NCBI GenBank assembly: GCA_016934715.1 | Contig: JAFGSI010000031.1 | Span: forward strand, 19,727 to 83,726 | DNA from: Anaerolineales bacterium | GTDB lineage: Bacteria > Chloroflexota > Anaerolineae > Anaerolineales > Villigracilaceae | Length of the DNA: 64,000 nucleotides | Direction: 5' to 3' | Part shown: piece by piece, positions 44,202 through 52,122 of the stretch | Layout of the letters: each line of letters starts with the position of its first letter | Numbering within the stretch: the first letter of the stretch is position 1 | Program-made: the position numbers and the translations under genes | Notes under the pieces: model-generated | What the model was told of the DNA's origin: nothing | Database searches by the model: none | Seen by the model: only the letters and a program-made list of their open reading frames with translations

Positions 44202-45560
44202 ATGGAAACCAACAACGAAAAATCCGAACGCCCCACCGGCATGCTCGCCTTCACCATCGTCTGGGCCGGGCAGCTCGTTTCGGTCCTGGCTTCGAGCATG
44301 ACCCAGTTCGGCCTGACCATCTGGGCCTACCAGGAGACCGGCAGCGCCGTGACCCTGGGCGCCATACAGACGGCCTTCATCATCCCGTTCATGCTGCTGA
44401 CCCCCTTCGCCGGTGTGTGGGTCGACCGCTACAACCGCAAGCTGATGATGATGGTCAGCGACCTGACCGCCGTGCTGGCCACCTGCGGCATCCTCGCCCT
44501 CAGCCTGACCGGCCGCCTGGAGATCTGGCACCTGTACGTGGCGGCCGCCGTCAACGGGCTGGGCAACACCTTTCAATGGCCGGCCTACTCGGCGGCGATC
44601 AGCACCATGCTGCCCAAGGAGAAGTACGGCCGAGCCTACGGGATGATGTCGTTGATCGAATCCGGGCCCGGCGTGCTGGCCCCCATCTTGGCCGGCCTGC
44701 TGTTGCCGGTCATCCGCCTGACCGGCATCCTGACCATCGACGTGGTCACGTTCCTGCTGGCCATCGGCGGCCTGCTGATCGTCCACATCCCGCAGCCGAA
44801 GCGCACGGTCGAGGGCCAGGCCGGCTCGGGCGGGTTGCTGAAGGAGGCTGCCTACGGGTTCAAATACATCTTCGCCCGCAAGGGCCTGCTCAGCCTGCTG
44901 ATTTTCTTCATCTTTCTTAATTTCGCCATCGGCCTGGCCTTCCCGGTCGTGGCCCCACTCATCCTGACCCGCAGCGGCAACGACAGTGCCGTCTTCGGTG
45001 CGGTCGAGTCGGCCTTCGCCGTCGGGGCGGTACTGGGCGGTTTGATCGTCGGCCTGTGGGGCGGCTTCAAGCGCCAGATGAAGAACATCTTCATCGGCGA
45101 GGCGCTGACCGGCCTGATCCTGGTCTCGCTCTTCGGGCTGGGACGAAGCCTGCCGCTCTGGATCCCCGTAGCGGTCATCGGCAACATCTTCCCGATCTTC
45201 ACCAACGGCGCCAGCCAGGCCATCTGGCAGGCCAAGGTCGCCCCGGACGTGCAGGGCAGGGTTTTCTCGGCCCGGCGCCTGATCGCCTGGGTGCCCAGCC
45301 TGGTCACGCCCCTGCTGTCCGCCGCCCTGGCCGATTACGTTATGGAGCCGGCCATGCGGCCCGCCGGGCCGCTGGCGGAGCTCTTTGGTTGGCTGGTCGG
45401 GACGGAACCCGGGGCCGGCATGGCCGTCCAGTTCTTCCTGGCAGGGATCGCCTACATGCTCATCGTCCTGGTCGGTTTCCTGTTCTTCCCGAGCCTGCGC
45501 AACCTGGAAGACGACCTGCCCGACCACGACAAGATGGAAAAAGTGGAAACCAGCCCATAA
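44202..45560 (+). CDS. MFS transporter (MFS_3 / EntS-like exporter group)
   Basis: A 452-residue protein with about 12 hydrophobic segments. The MFS motif A-like loop is FAGVWVDRYNRKLMMMVSDL between TM2 and TM3, and YSAAISTMLPKEKYGRAYGMM matches the MFS_3 group of drug and siderophore exporters. The cytoplasmic loop between halves is short (QPKRTVEGQAGSGG). ATG 44202 gives METNNEKSERP. Longer frames run back into the serine hydrolase gene and are rejected. It is probably cotranscribed with that gene. Confidence 0.9.
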   Translation: METNNEKSERPTGMLAFTIVWAGQLVSVLASSMTQFGLTIWAYQETGSAVTLGAIQTAFIIPFMLLTPFAGVWVDRYNRKLMMMVSDLTAVLATCGILALSLTGRLEIWHLYVAAAVNGLGNTFQWPAYSAAISTMLPKEKYGRAYGMMSLIESGPGVLAPILAGLLLPVIRLTGILTIDVVTFLLAIGGLLIVHIPQPKRTVEGQAGSGGLLKEAAYGFKYIFARKGLLSLLIFFIFLNFAIGLAFPVVAPLILTRSGNDSAVFGAVESAFAVGAVLGGLIVGLWGGFKRQMKNIFIGEALTGLILVSLFGLGRSLPLWIPVAVIGNIFPIFTNGASQAIWQAKVAPDVQGRVFSARRLIAWVPSLVTPLLSAALADYVMEPAMRPAGPLAELFGWLVGTEPGAGMAVQFFLAGIAYMLIVLVGFLFFPSLRNLEDDLPDHDKMEKVETSP

Positions 45561-45689
45561 AGGAGAAACTTTTCATTCTTGTCAGGTGAATGGGGATCAT
45601 ACCAAAATTATACTCCTTGCCCCTCCCCATGCCCGGCGTTATATCTTTGCTAAGCACCTCTTCCGCCACGCCAATGTGCACAAGAAGCC

Positions 45690-45718
45690 TTGATATTCAC
45701 GTGTACACGTGTTATACT
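45690..45718 (+). promoter_or_regulatory. Promoter of the toxin-antitoxin pair
   Basis: TTGATA (45690-45695), a 17-nt spacer and TATACT (45713-45718). The region 45561-45689 shows no gene. Confidence 0.75.
45698..45711 (+). promoter_or_regulatory. Palindromic operator inside the promoter spacer
   Basis: Perfect 14-nt palindrome CACGTGTACACGTG lying wholly between the -35 and -10 elements. It is an ideal site for autorepression by the ribbon-helix-helix antitoxin encoded just downstream. Confidence 0.7.
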
Positions 45719-45754
45719 TTTTTACGTGAGGTGTTTATTGTTCAGGAGGCAGCG

Positions 45755-46000
45755 ATGGAACCAACCCAAAACGTAACACTGGCAATCCCTAAAAATGTTT
45801 TGCGCAAGGCCAAGATATTGGCTGTCCAAAGGAACACGTCACTATCCGGCTTGCTGACCCAAACGTTGGCTGACCTGGTCGCTCACCAGGAAGCATACGA
45901 GCAGGCGCGGCAGCGTAACCGGGCGCTGTTGAAGAGTGGGCTTAACCTGGGGACGCAAGGGCAGATTCCCTGGAAGCGAGAAGAATTGCATGAACGTTGA
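45755..46000 (+). CDS. vapB: VapB-like antitoxin (ribbon-helix-helix type)
   Basis: An 81-residue protein. The N-terminal half is an RHH-type DNA-binding segment (NVTLAIPKNVLRKAKILAVQ). The C-terminal half (ARQRNRALLKSGLNLGTQGQ, then a WKREELHER end) is like the toxin-neutralising tail of antitoxins paired with PIN toxins. AGGAGG lies 6 nt before ATG 45755. The ORF is open upstream to 45590, but that stretch contains the promoter. It overlaps the toxin gene by 11 nt. Confidence 0.85.
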   Translation: MEPTQNVTLAIPKNVLRKAKILAVQRNTSLSGLLTQTLADLVAHQEAYEQARQRNRALLKSGLNLGTQGQIPWKREELHER

Positions 46001-46430
46001 GCCCCAGGCAGTATATTTTCTGGATACCAATATCCTGGTTTATGCATATGATCGCTCAGCCGGGCAGAAGCACGCGCTGGCAGCTCAACTTATGGAAGCG
46101 TGTTGGGAAAATGAAAATGGATGTCTCAGCATTCAGGTGTTACAGGAATTTTTTGTGACGGTGACCCGCAAGATCGCCCTGCCATTGGACTACCAAACCG
46201 CGCGGCAGATCGTTGCAGACCTGGCACAATGGCGTTTGCATGCGCCTAAGGCCAGTGACTTATTCCGGGCCATTGATCTTCAGCAAAGCCATCAACTAGC
46301 TTTCTGGGATGCACAGGTGATTCAAAGCGCGGCCAGTTTGGGCTGCAAGCAAGTGTTGTCTGAAGATTTGAATCACGGTCAGATATATGGCGAGGTGCAG
46401 GTGGTCAATCCTTTCAAGGAAGTGGATTGA
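45990..46430 (+). CDS. vapC: VapC-like PIN-domain toxin (ribonuclease)
   Basis: A 146-residue PIN domain. Acidic metal-binding residues are all present: Asp12 in [12 protein letters not shown], Glu in VLQEFFVT, Asp in [10 protein letters not shown] and Asp in SEDLNHG. PIN toxins cut RNA, usually tRNA or rRNA, using Mg2+ or Mn2+. The start ATG 45990 lies inside the end of the antitoxin gene, and the stop overlaps the ATG of the broken rarA (TGATG). Confidence 0.9.
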   Translation: MNVEPQAVYFLDTNILVYAYDRSAGQKHALAAQLMEACWENENGCLSIQVLQEFFVTVTRKIALPLDYQTARQIVADLAQWRLHAPKASDLFRAIDLQQSHQLAFWDAQVIQSAASLGCKQVLSEDLNHGQIYGEVQVVNPFKEVD

Positions 46431-46777
46431 TGGACCTCTTCACCACGCCCACGAAACCCGCATGCGCAGCGAAGCCCCTCCCCGCCGCCCGCATGCGCCC
46501 GCGCACCCTGGACGAGTACGTCGGCCAGGAAGACATCCTCGACCCCGGCAAGCTCTTGCGCCGGGCCATCGAGGTCGCCCGGCTGTTCTCCTCGATCATC
46601 TTCTGGGGCCCGCCGGGGACGGGCAAAACCACCCTGGCGATGGTGATTGCCAACACCACCAAAAGCCACTTCGAGACGCTCTCGGCGGTGCTGGCGGGCT
46701 AGGCTGACCTGCGCGTCGTCATCGACGCGGCGCTGGAGCGGCGCAAGTTATATCAGACTAAAACAGTCCATTTCGTA
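46430..46777 (+). pseudogene. rarA: Truncated rarA/mgsA (AAA+ recombination factor)
   Basis: The first 90 codons are a clear RarA N-terminus: [18 protein letters not shown] and the Walker A motif [13 protein letters not shown]. Then TAG at codon 91 interrupts LSAVLAG-stop-ADLRVVIDAALERRKLYQ, which would otherwise continue the family sequence in frame. Resemblance is lost after TVHFV near 46777, before Walker B and the arginine-finger and tetramer regions. Full-length RarA is about 430 residues, so this is a nonsense-mutated and 3'-deleted remnant. A weak hairpin with T-run follows at 46823-46839. A functional copy may exist elsewhere. Confidence 0.85.
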
Positions 46778-46837
46778 AAGAGATGCGTGCGATGCACCGA
46801 TCCTGGCGCGAAGCGTGGGAGCAGTGCGCCGCACTTT

Positions 46838-47536
46838 TTAATAAAAGAGGGAGAGCAGTGCCACGATCAGGGGGGCGATGGCCAGGGCCGGCAGGAAGTT
46901 GCCCACCCGGATCGGCTTGATCTCGAGCAGGCTGCTGACGGCGATGCCGACCAGGAGGATCCCGCCGGCGGCGGTCATCTCAGCCATCATTTCAGCGGTG
47001 ACGAGCGCCTCCAACTGGGAGGCCAGGAGCGAGATCCCGCCCTGGTAGGTCAGTACGACCAGGGCGGCGAAGAGCACCCCGGGGCCCAGGGTGGAGGCGA
47101 AGGCCAGGGCGGCGAAGAAGTCGAGCGTCGACTTGATCGCCAGCAGGCGGTAATCGCCGCTCAAGCCATCCTGGATCGAACCCAGGATGGCCATCGGGCC
47201 AGTGCAGAAGACCAGCGAGGCGGTCAGGAAGCCGCGCCCGAAGCGCCCGCTCTCATCCCCCCCCGACAGGAAGCGCTTTTCAAAGAATCCCCCCAGGTTC
47301 TGCAGCCCGTCTTCGATTTTCCACCATTCACCCAGCAGCCCGCCCAGCAGCAGGGCGCCCAGGACGATCAGGGCGTTGGCGGTCTCGAAGAACATCTTCA
47401 AGCCGATGGCGGCTGTGAACAGGCCCAGCCCGGCCATGATGGTCTGTTTGAGGCGCTCGGGCAGGCGGGCCCCGAAGAGCAGTCCCAGGCTGCCTCCGAG
47501 CAGGACGGCGGCGACGTTGATCAGGGTGCCGGTCAT
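46838..47536 (-). CDS. DUF554 family membrane protein
   Basis: A 232-residue protein with about six to seven hydrophobic segments. Family hallmarks are the start MTGTLINVAAVLLGGSLGLL, GLGLFTAAIGLKM, the conserved FCTGPMAILGSIQDGLSGD and a Gly-rich last helix (AAGGILLVGIAVSSLLEIKPIRVGNFLPA). Function is not established; transport has been suggested for the family. It starts 4 nt after the stop of the adenosyltransferase gene and is clearly co-transcribed with it. It converges with the rarA remnant. Confidence 0.9.
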   Translation of the reverse strand: MTGTLINVAAVLLGGSLGLLFGARLPERLKQTIMAGLGLFTAAIGLKMFFETANALIVLGALLLGGLLGEWWKIEDGLQNLGGFFEKRFLSGGDESGRFGRGFLTASLVFCTGPMAILGSIQDGLSGDYRLLAIKSTLDFFAALAFASTLGPGVLFAALVVLTYQGGISLLASQLEALVTAEMMAEMTAAGGILLVGIAVSSLLEIKPIRVGNFLPALAIAPLIVALLSLFY

Positions 47537-47540
47537 GGGA

Positions 47541-48104
47541 TCATCCGGTCTCGGCGCCTGTTTTTTTCGCCAGGCTGGTGCTCCGGCCGGCATGCTGGTT
47601 CTCGAGCAGTTCGAGCAGGAAGCACACCGACGAGAGGCGGTTGAGGTATTGCAGCGGGAAAGGATCGACCAGGTCGCCCCCGGCGAGCAGGGCCGAGATG
47701 CGCCGTTCGGCCCGCCGGACGACCGACCGGGCCAGGGACAGGGCCGCACCGGCCGGGCAGTCGCCGGGCAGGATGAATTCATCCGGGACCTGGACGAGGG
47801 CCTCCAGGGCCCTGGCCTGGGCCTCGAGCCACTCGAGGCGTGACCGGTCCAGGGATCGGAAGCGCTCGACGTGCTTGGGGGCCGCGGCGACCTCGGCCAT
47901 CAGCCGGTACAGGTCACGCTGGACCTCGACAAGCAGGGGGGCGGTCGGAGCGGCGGCCGACAGGGAGCGGCCCAAACCGAGGGCGGCGGATGCCTCGTCC
48001 AGGTCGCCGAGGGCCTCGATCCGGGCGTGGTGTTTGGGCAGCCGGCCTTCGCCGAGCATGCCGGTCGTCCCGTCGTCGCCGGTGCGGGTGTAGAAAGGTG
48101 CCAT
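47541..48104 (-). CDS. PduO-type cob(I)alamin adenosyltransferase
   Basis: A 187-residue enzyme that transfers adenosyl from ATP to cob(I)alamin to make coenzyme B12. Motifs are the N-terminal FYTRTGDDGTTGMLGEGRLPK ATP loop, GDLDEASAALGL, DEFILPGDCPAGAALSLARSVVRRAER with the catalytic Arg, and YLNRLSSVCFLL. ATG 48104 has TATAAT exactly 6 nt ahead on the minus strand, so the mRNA is probably leaderless. That excludes a cobalamin riboswitch here. Longer upstream frames are rejected. Confidence 0.93.
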   Translation of the reverse strand: MAPFYTRTGDDGTTGMLGEGRLPKHHARIEALGDLDEASAALGLGRSLSAAAPTAPLLVEVQRDLYRLMAEVAAAPKHVERFRSLDRSRLEWLEAQARALEALVQVPDEFILPGDCPAGAALSLARSVVRRAERRISALLAGGDLVDPFPLQYLNRLSSVCFLLELLENQHAGRSTSLAKKTGAETG

Positions 48105-48110
48105 GCTGGA

Positions 48111-48116
48111 ATTATA
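48111..48116 (-). promoter_or_regulatory. -10 element of the adenosyltransferase-DUF554 operon
   Basis: TATAAT on the minus strand (ATTATA on plus), exactly 6 nt before ATG 48104. It lies 33 nt from the divergent -10 at 48150. Confidence 0.65.
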
Positions 48117-48149
48117 ACCAAAGTGGTGGGAAAGGAGTGCCTTTTGGCG

Positions 48150-48155
48150 TATAAT
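48150..48155 (+). promoter_or_regulatory. -10 element of the adenylate cyclase gene
   Basis: TATAAT 33 nt before ATG 48189, giving a leader of roughly 27 nt. No strong -35 seen. Confidence 0.5.
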
Positions 48156-48188
48156 ACCTGCGTACAGTTCCCTCACCGGATTGCGTCG

Positions 48189-50966
48189 ATGAACCCGAAA
48201 TCTTCCCGGTTGGCATGGTTAAATCATATTCCAGCCATCGCCGTTGCGCTTCTGGCGGCGGCGATGCTGGTGTTTACCCCGATCTGGGCCTTCCAATGGC
48301 AGCGCATCCCCTTCTTGGGGATGCTGCTTGAGCCCAACCAAGCGGTCAGCCAGATCACCGGGGACGGCTGGCCAGCACGCAATACCGGCGCTGAGTGGTC
48401 GGATCGCCTGATCTCCATCGATGGCACCCGGGTTGGCCCGGGCCTCTCAAGCGATGAGGTCATGGCGGTCAACGGCTTCCAACCGGTGGACCTGGTCTTC
48501 GAGCGCGAGAACCAGGAGCGTTACGCCATCACTGTGACCCCCATTACAATGCCGGTCTCCGACCTGGTGACCCTGTTCGGCATTCCTTACCTGGTCGGCC
48601 TGATCTTCCTGGTGATCGGGGTGTGGGCCTACCGCCTGCGCGGCAACATGCGCGCCAGCCGGGGGCTGCTGATGTTCACCGCCGCGGTCAGCATGACCGC
48701 CAGCGCCTTCTACGACATGAACACCACCCACCATGCCGTGCTGGTCTGGGCGTTGAGCCTGCCGGTGGCGGGCAGCGCCCTGTTCTACCTGGCGATGGTC
48801 TTTCCACAGCAGTTGAAGGTCGTCGACCGCTGGCCGTGGATCCGGTTTCTGCCCTGGCTGGTCGGGTTGGGGCTGTCGCTCCCGACAGGGCGCGAGATCC
48901 TGGCGCCGTCGGCCTCGCTGGCGTACATCACCACCTGGCAGGCAAATTACGCCTACATGGCACTGGCCATCGGCTTCTTCCTGTTTACCCTGACCTGGCA
49001 GATCCTGCGCAGCGAATCGGCCATCATCCGCCAGCAGAGCCGGGTGATCGTCTTCGGGGCCACGCTGGCCTTCCTGCCGATCATGGTTTTTTTCCTGCTG
49101 CCGACGGCCTTCAGCAGCACCCCGGCCGAGTTCCGCACCGCGATCTATTTTCCCCTGCTGATCCTGCTGCCGCTCTCGATCACCTATGCCATTCTGCGCT
49201 ACCGGCTGCTCGATGTCGACCGCTTCCTGGGCAAGGTGCTTACCTACACCATGACCACCGGCGCGGCCCTGCTGGCTTTCTACGGCCTGGTGACGGCGCT
49301 CTCGCTGGCCCTCCAGCGCAGCATCCCGACCGATGATCCACTGCTGATCGCTCTCTACCTGCTCCTGCTGGTCCTGGGATTGATGCCGCTGCGCGAATTG
49401 GTCCAGCGACTGATCGACCGCTTGTTCTACCGCTCCCCGGCCGATTACCGCCGGGTGCTCAACAACCTGTCCAACAGCCTGGTCGTGACCCCCGATGTCT
49501 CCCGTACGGTGGAACTGCTTGGGGAGCAGATCGGTCTGGCCCTGTCTCCCGAGGAATTCCTGATCTACCTGTATGACGACGAGCGGGCCCTTTACCTGCC
49601 GCACGCCCGCACCAAGGAGAACAAGCCAGCCTTCCAGGCGGACCATCCCCTCATCCGCCGGCTGCGCGATTCGGAGCGGGCCGTGTGGTTCCCGCCCAAT
49701 TCGGACCTGCCCCCCGAACTGGTGGCGGCACCCGAATGGAAACCCCTGGGCTGCCTGGCCTTTGTGCCCCTGCGCTACGAAGACAGCCTGATTGGCTTCA
49801 TCGCCCTCGGCCTGCGTCGTTCCGGTGAGCCCTATTCGGGCGACGATCTCGAATTCCTGGCCACGGTTGGCGGGCAGTCGACCCTGGCGCTGGAGAACGC
49901 CCGCCTGTTTTCGAACCTGCGCCGTACCCTCGACCAGACCCTGGAGATGAAGAACCTGCTGGATGATATCTTCGCCTCGATCGCCACCGGCGTGATCACC
50001 ACCGACATCCAGCGCAAGGTGACGCTCTTCAATCAGGCGGCCGAGCATATCCTCGGGGTGCCGGTGCAGCAGGTGTTGGGGAAATCGCTGCTTGAGGCGC
50101 TCCCCGGCCTCTGCCCGGACCTTGAACTGGCCGCCCAGGATGCCCTTGAGCGCGGGGTGGTCACCCTGAGTCGCGAAATGACGCCTACCATCCTGCCGCG
50201 CGGCGAACTGTTCCTGCGCCTGTCCTGCTCACCGCTGCGGGACGCCTATCTGGGCACCAAGGGGACCACGATCGTCTTCGAGGACCTGACCGACCGGCGC
50301 ATGCTGGAGGCCGAACAGGAGCGCATCCGCCAGACCTTCGGCAAGGTGGTGGCCCCGCGCGTGCGCGACCGCCTGCTGGCCGATCCCGGCAACCTGCGCC
50401 TGAACGGCACCCGCCAGAAGACGACCATCCTGTTTGCCGACCTGTCGGGCTTCACGCACTTCACCGAGATCAGCGAACCGGAAATCCTCTTCACGGTGCT
50501 CAACGATTACCTCTCGCTGGCTGCCCAGGCGATCCTCGAGGAAGAAGGCACCCTGGACAAGTTCATGGGGGATGCCGTCATGGCCCTGTGGAATGTCCCC
50601 GATTCGCAGCCCGACCATGCCATGCGGGCTGCCCGGGCAGCCCTGTCGATCCTCGAACGCGCTGCCCAGGCCCATGCCCGCATGGGTGACCCAGCCCACC
50701 ACCTGTTGTTCCGCATCGGGGTGGCCACCGGTGACGCGATTGTCGGCAACGTTGGAACCCGGGAATTGTTCAACTACACGGCTGTCGGCGACGCGGTCAA
50801 CCTGGCTCAGCGCCTGGAAGTCACCGCCCAGCCAGGCCAGATCCTGGTCGACCAGACGACCTATGCGATCGTTGGGAACAAGGTCGTTGCTGAACCGCTC
50901 GAGCCGGTCCTGGTTAAGGGCCGGACCCAACCGGTGGCGGTCTACGTCCTCAAAAGCCTGAAGTAG
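48189..50966 (+). CDS. Membrane-bound class III adenylate cyclase (PDZ-like, multi-TM, GAF, PAS, CHD)
   Basis: A 925-residue protein. After a first helix (about 12-33) an extracellular PDZ-like segment (about 45-120, with SDRLISIDGTRVG) leads to about seven membrane helices (to about 400). Then come a GAF-like domain (about 420-580), a PAS domain (about 590-710) and the cyclase domain (about 735-925). Metal-binding residues are Asp751 in LFADLSGFT and Asp795 in KFMGDAVMALW. The Lys of LDKFMGD and the TAVGDAVNLAQRLE motif, with its transition-state Asn and Arg, point to ATP rather than GTP. The product would be cAMP. The open frame upstream of 48189 is antisense of the adenosyltransferase and is rejected. 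Confidence 0.9.
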   Translation: MNPKSSRLAWLNHIPAIAVALLAAAMLVFTPIWAFQWQRIPFLGMLLEPNQAVSQITGDGWPARNTGAEWSDRLISIDGTRVGPGLSSDEVMAVNGFQPVDLVFERENQERYAITVTPITMPVSDLVTLFGIPYLVGLIFLVIGVWAYRLRGNMRASRGLLMFTAAVSMTASAFYDMNTTHHAVLVWALSLPVAGSALFYLAMVFPQQLKVVDRWPWIRFLPWLVGLGLSLPTGREILAPSASLAYITTWQANYAYMALAIGFFLFTLTWQILRSESAIIRQQSRVIVFGATLAFLPIMVFFLLPTAFSSTPAEFRTAIYFPLLILLPLSITYAILRYRLLDVDRFLGKVLTYTMTTGAALLAFYGLVTALSLALQRSIPTDDPLLIALYLLLLVLGLMPLRELVQRLIDRLFYRSPADYRRVLNNLSNSLVVTPDVSRTVELLGEQIGLALSPEEFLIYLYDDERALYLPHARTKENKPAFQADHPLIRRLRDSERAVWFPPNSDLPPELVAAPEWKPLGCLAFVPLRYEDSLIGFIALGLRRSGEPYSGDDLEFLATVGGQSTLALENARLFSNLRRTLDQTLEMKNLLDDIFASIATGVITTDIQRKVTLFNQAAEHILGVPVQQVLGKSLLEALPGLCPDLELAAQDALERGVVTLSREMTPTILPRGELFLRLSCSPLRDAYLGTKGTTIVFEDLTDRRMLEAEQERIRQTFGKVVAPRVRDRLLADPGNLRLNGTRQKTTILFADLSGFTHFTEISEPEILFTVLNDYLSLAAQAILEEEGTLDKFMGDAVMALWNVPDSQPDHAMRAARAALSILERAAQAHARMGDPAHHLLFRIGVATGDAIVGNVGTRELFNYTAVGDAVNLAQRLEVTAQPGQILVDQTTYAIVGNKVVAEPLEPVLVKGRTQPVAVYVLKSLK

Positions 50967-50981
50967 ATCGGGGAGTCCCTG

Positions 50982-51608
50982 TTGCGCAAGGCTTATCACC
51001 GCGCCATCACCGGGCGGGCGCTGGCGGAAACGTTCAGTCGCCCGGCCCTCGCGACCATCATCTCTGCCAATCTCAAGCAGGATGCTATCCTGAGCGGCCA
51101 GATCGGGCATCCAGAATACCATTTCGACGAGAATGCCTTCGCTGAAAGCTGGGCCTATCTTGAATCCAATCGTGCCCTGATCCACCCGGCGCTTGCCGCC
51201 GGCCAGGTGAAGGTTGCCTGGCGGGCCTTTGGCCGCCTGCTCCACGCTGCCCAGGACCTGTACTCGCACAGCAATTACATCCGCCTGTGGCTAAGCCGCT
51301 TTCCGGAGGGGGAATGGCCGGAGCCGGAGGCGATCGATCCCTGCGATGCGGCCTTGCTTGCGAGTCACGATCTGCGCTCCGGCAAGCTGTACTACCCGCT
51401 GGAAATCTTGACTTTCCTGCCGGTCGTTGGGGATTGGGTCATGCCGTTCCTGCCGCGCGACTCGCACGCCTGGATGAATCTGGACGCGCCCACGCGTGGC
51501 CCGTTGTTCGCCTATGCCTCCGCCGCGGCGGTCAAACGCACCTGCTACGAATACGCCCGCACAGTGGAGGGCTGGCCCCAGGACCTGCTGAGGCGGTTTC
51601 ACGGATAG
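50982..51608 (+). CDS. Zinc-dependent phospholipase C / HetC-like protein
   Basis: A 208-residue, mostly helical protein. The motif GRLLHAAQDLYSHSNYIRLW, with His and Asp spaced as in the phospholipase C/P1-nuclease fold, is the main evidence. SHAWMNLDAP and a family-like WAYLESN...HPAL region also occur. No signal peptide is visible. TTG at 50982 with GGGGAG about 8 nt ahead is the likely start. It lies 15 nt after the cyclase gene and probably shares its transcript. Enzymatic activity is inferred from family resemblance only. Confidence 0.7.
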   Translation: MRKAYHRAITGRALAETFSRPALATIISANLKQDAILSGQIGHPEYHFDENAFAESWAYLESNRALIHPALAAGQVKVAWRAFGRLLHAAQDLYSHSNYIRLWLSRFPEGEWPEPEAIDPCDAALLASHDLRSGKLYYPLEILTFLPVVGDWVMPFLPRDSHAWMNLDAPTRGPLFAYASAAAVKRTCYEYARTVEGWPQDLLRRFHG

Positions 51609-51653
51609 ATCCACGTTGCTTTGCGCAGCGGTGGACGAAACTCTTCCCCGAGG

Positions 51654-51659
51654 TATAAT
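51654..51659 (+). promoter_or_regulatory. -10 element giving a likely leaderless mRNA
   Basis: TATAAT exactly 6 nt before ATG 51666. A weak -35-like TGGACG lies 16 nt upstream at 51632-51637. Confidence 0.65.
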
Positions 51660-51665
51660 GAAGCC

Positions 51666-52112
51666 ATGGAAACCAAGACCAAGTTAGAAAATGCGCTCAA
51701 AGAGGCCATGAAGGCCGGCGACCAGGTCCGCAAGCGTACTGTCCGCATGGCCCTGGCAGCGATCAAGCAGGCCGAGGTCGATCGCCAGATGGCCCTGGAC
51801 GAAGCGACCGTGATTGGCCTGCTGCAAAAGGAAGTCAAGACCCGGCGCGAGTCGCTTGAGGAGGCCCGCCAGGCGAACCGTCCCGACCTGGTGGCGGAGG
51901 CCGAGGCTGAGATCACTGTCGTGATGGATTTTTTGCCCAAGGCGCTGAGCGAGGACGAATTGCGCGCCCTGGTCGAGGCGGCGATTGCTGAGGCCGGCGC
52001 CACCTCGATCTCGGAGATGGGCAAGGTAATGAAGATCTTGATGGGCCGGGTTGCCGGGCGGGCACCTGGAGACCAGGTCAGCGCCGTCGTCCGGCAGCTG
52101 CTTCAGGAATAA
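51666..52112 (+). CDS. GatB/YqeY domain protein
   Basis: A 148-residue helical protein of the YqeY family: KLENALKEAMKAGDQVRKRTVRMALAAIKQAEVDR, LQKEVKTRRESLEEA, VVMDFLPKALSEDEL, and MGKVMKILMGRVAGRAPGDQV at the end. The tail resembles the tRNA-binding domain of GatB, but the function of stand-alone YqeY is unclear. It begins the transcript that continues into pgpH, ybeY and dgkA, 10 nt ahead of pgpH. The upstream frame extension to 51621 contains the promoter and is rejected. Confidence 0.93.
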   Translation: METKTKLENALKEAMKAGDQVRKRTVRMALAAIKQAEVDRQMALDEATVIGLLQKEVKTRRESLEEARQANRPDLVAEAEAEITVVMDFLPKALSEDELRALVEAAIAEAGATSISEMGKVMKILMGRVAGRAPGDQVSAVVRQLLQE

Positions 52113-52122
52113 GCTGCACAGC

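Noticed and set aside
45698..45711. Possible parS site (CACGTG-containing palindrome)
   Set aside because: The parS consensus is TGTTTCACGTGAAACA-like; this repeat lacks the GTTTC/GAAAC arms and fits the toxin-antitoxin promoter instead.
47871..48188. N-terminal extension of the adenylate cyclase frame
   Set aside because: Overlaps the adenosyltransferase gene in antisense and spans both divergent -10 elements. Start set at ATG 48189.
48105..48188. Cobalamin riboswitch before the adenosyltransferase
   Set aside because: The -10 lies 6 nt before the start codon, leaving no leader in which a riboswitch could form.
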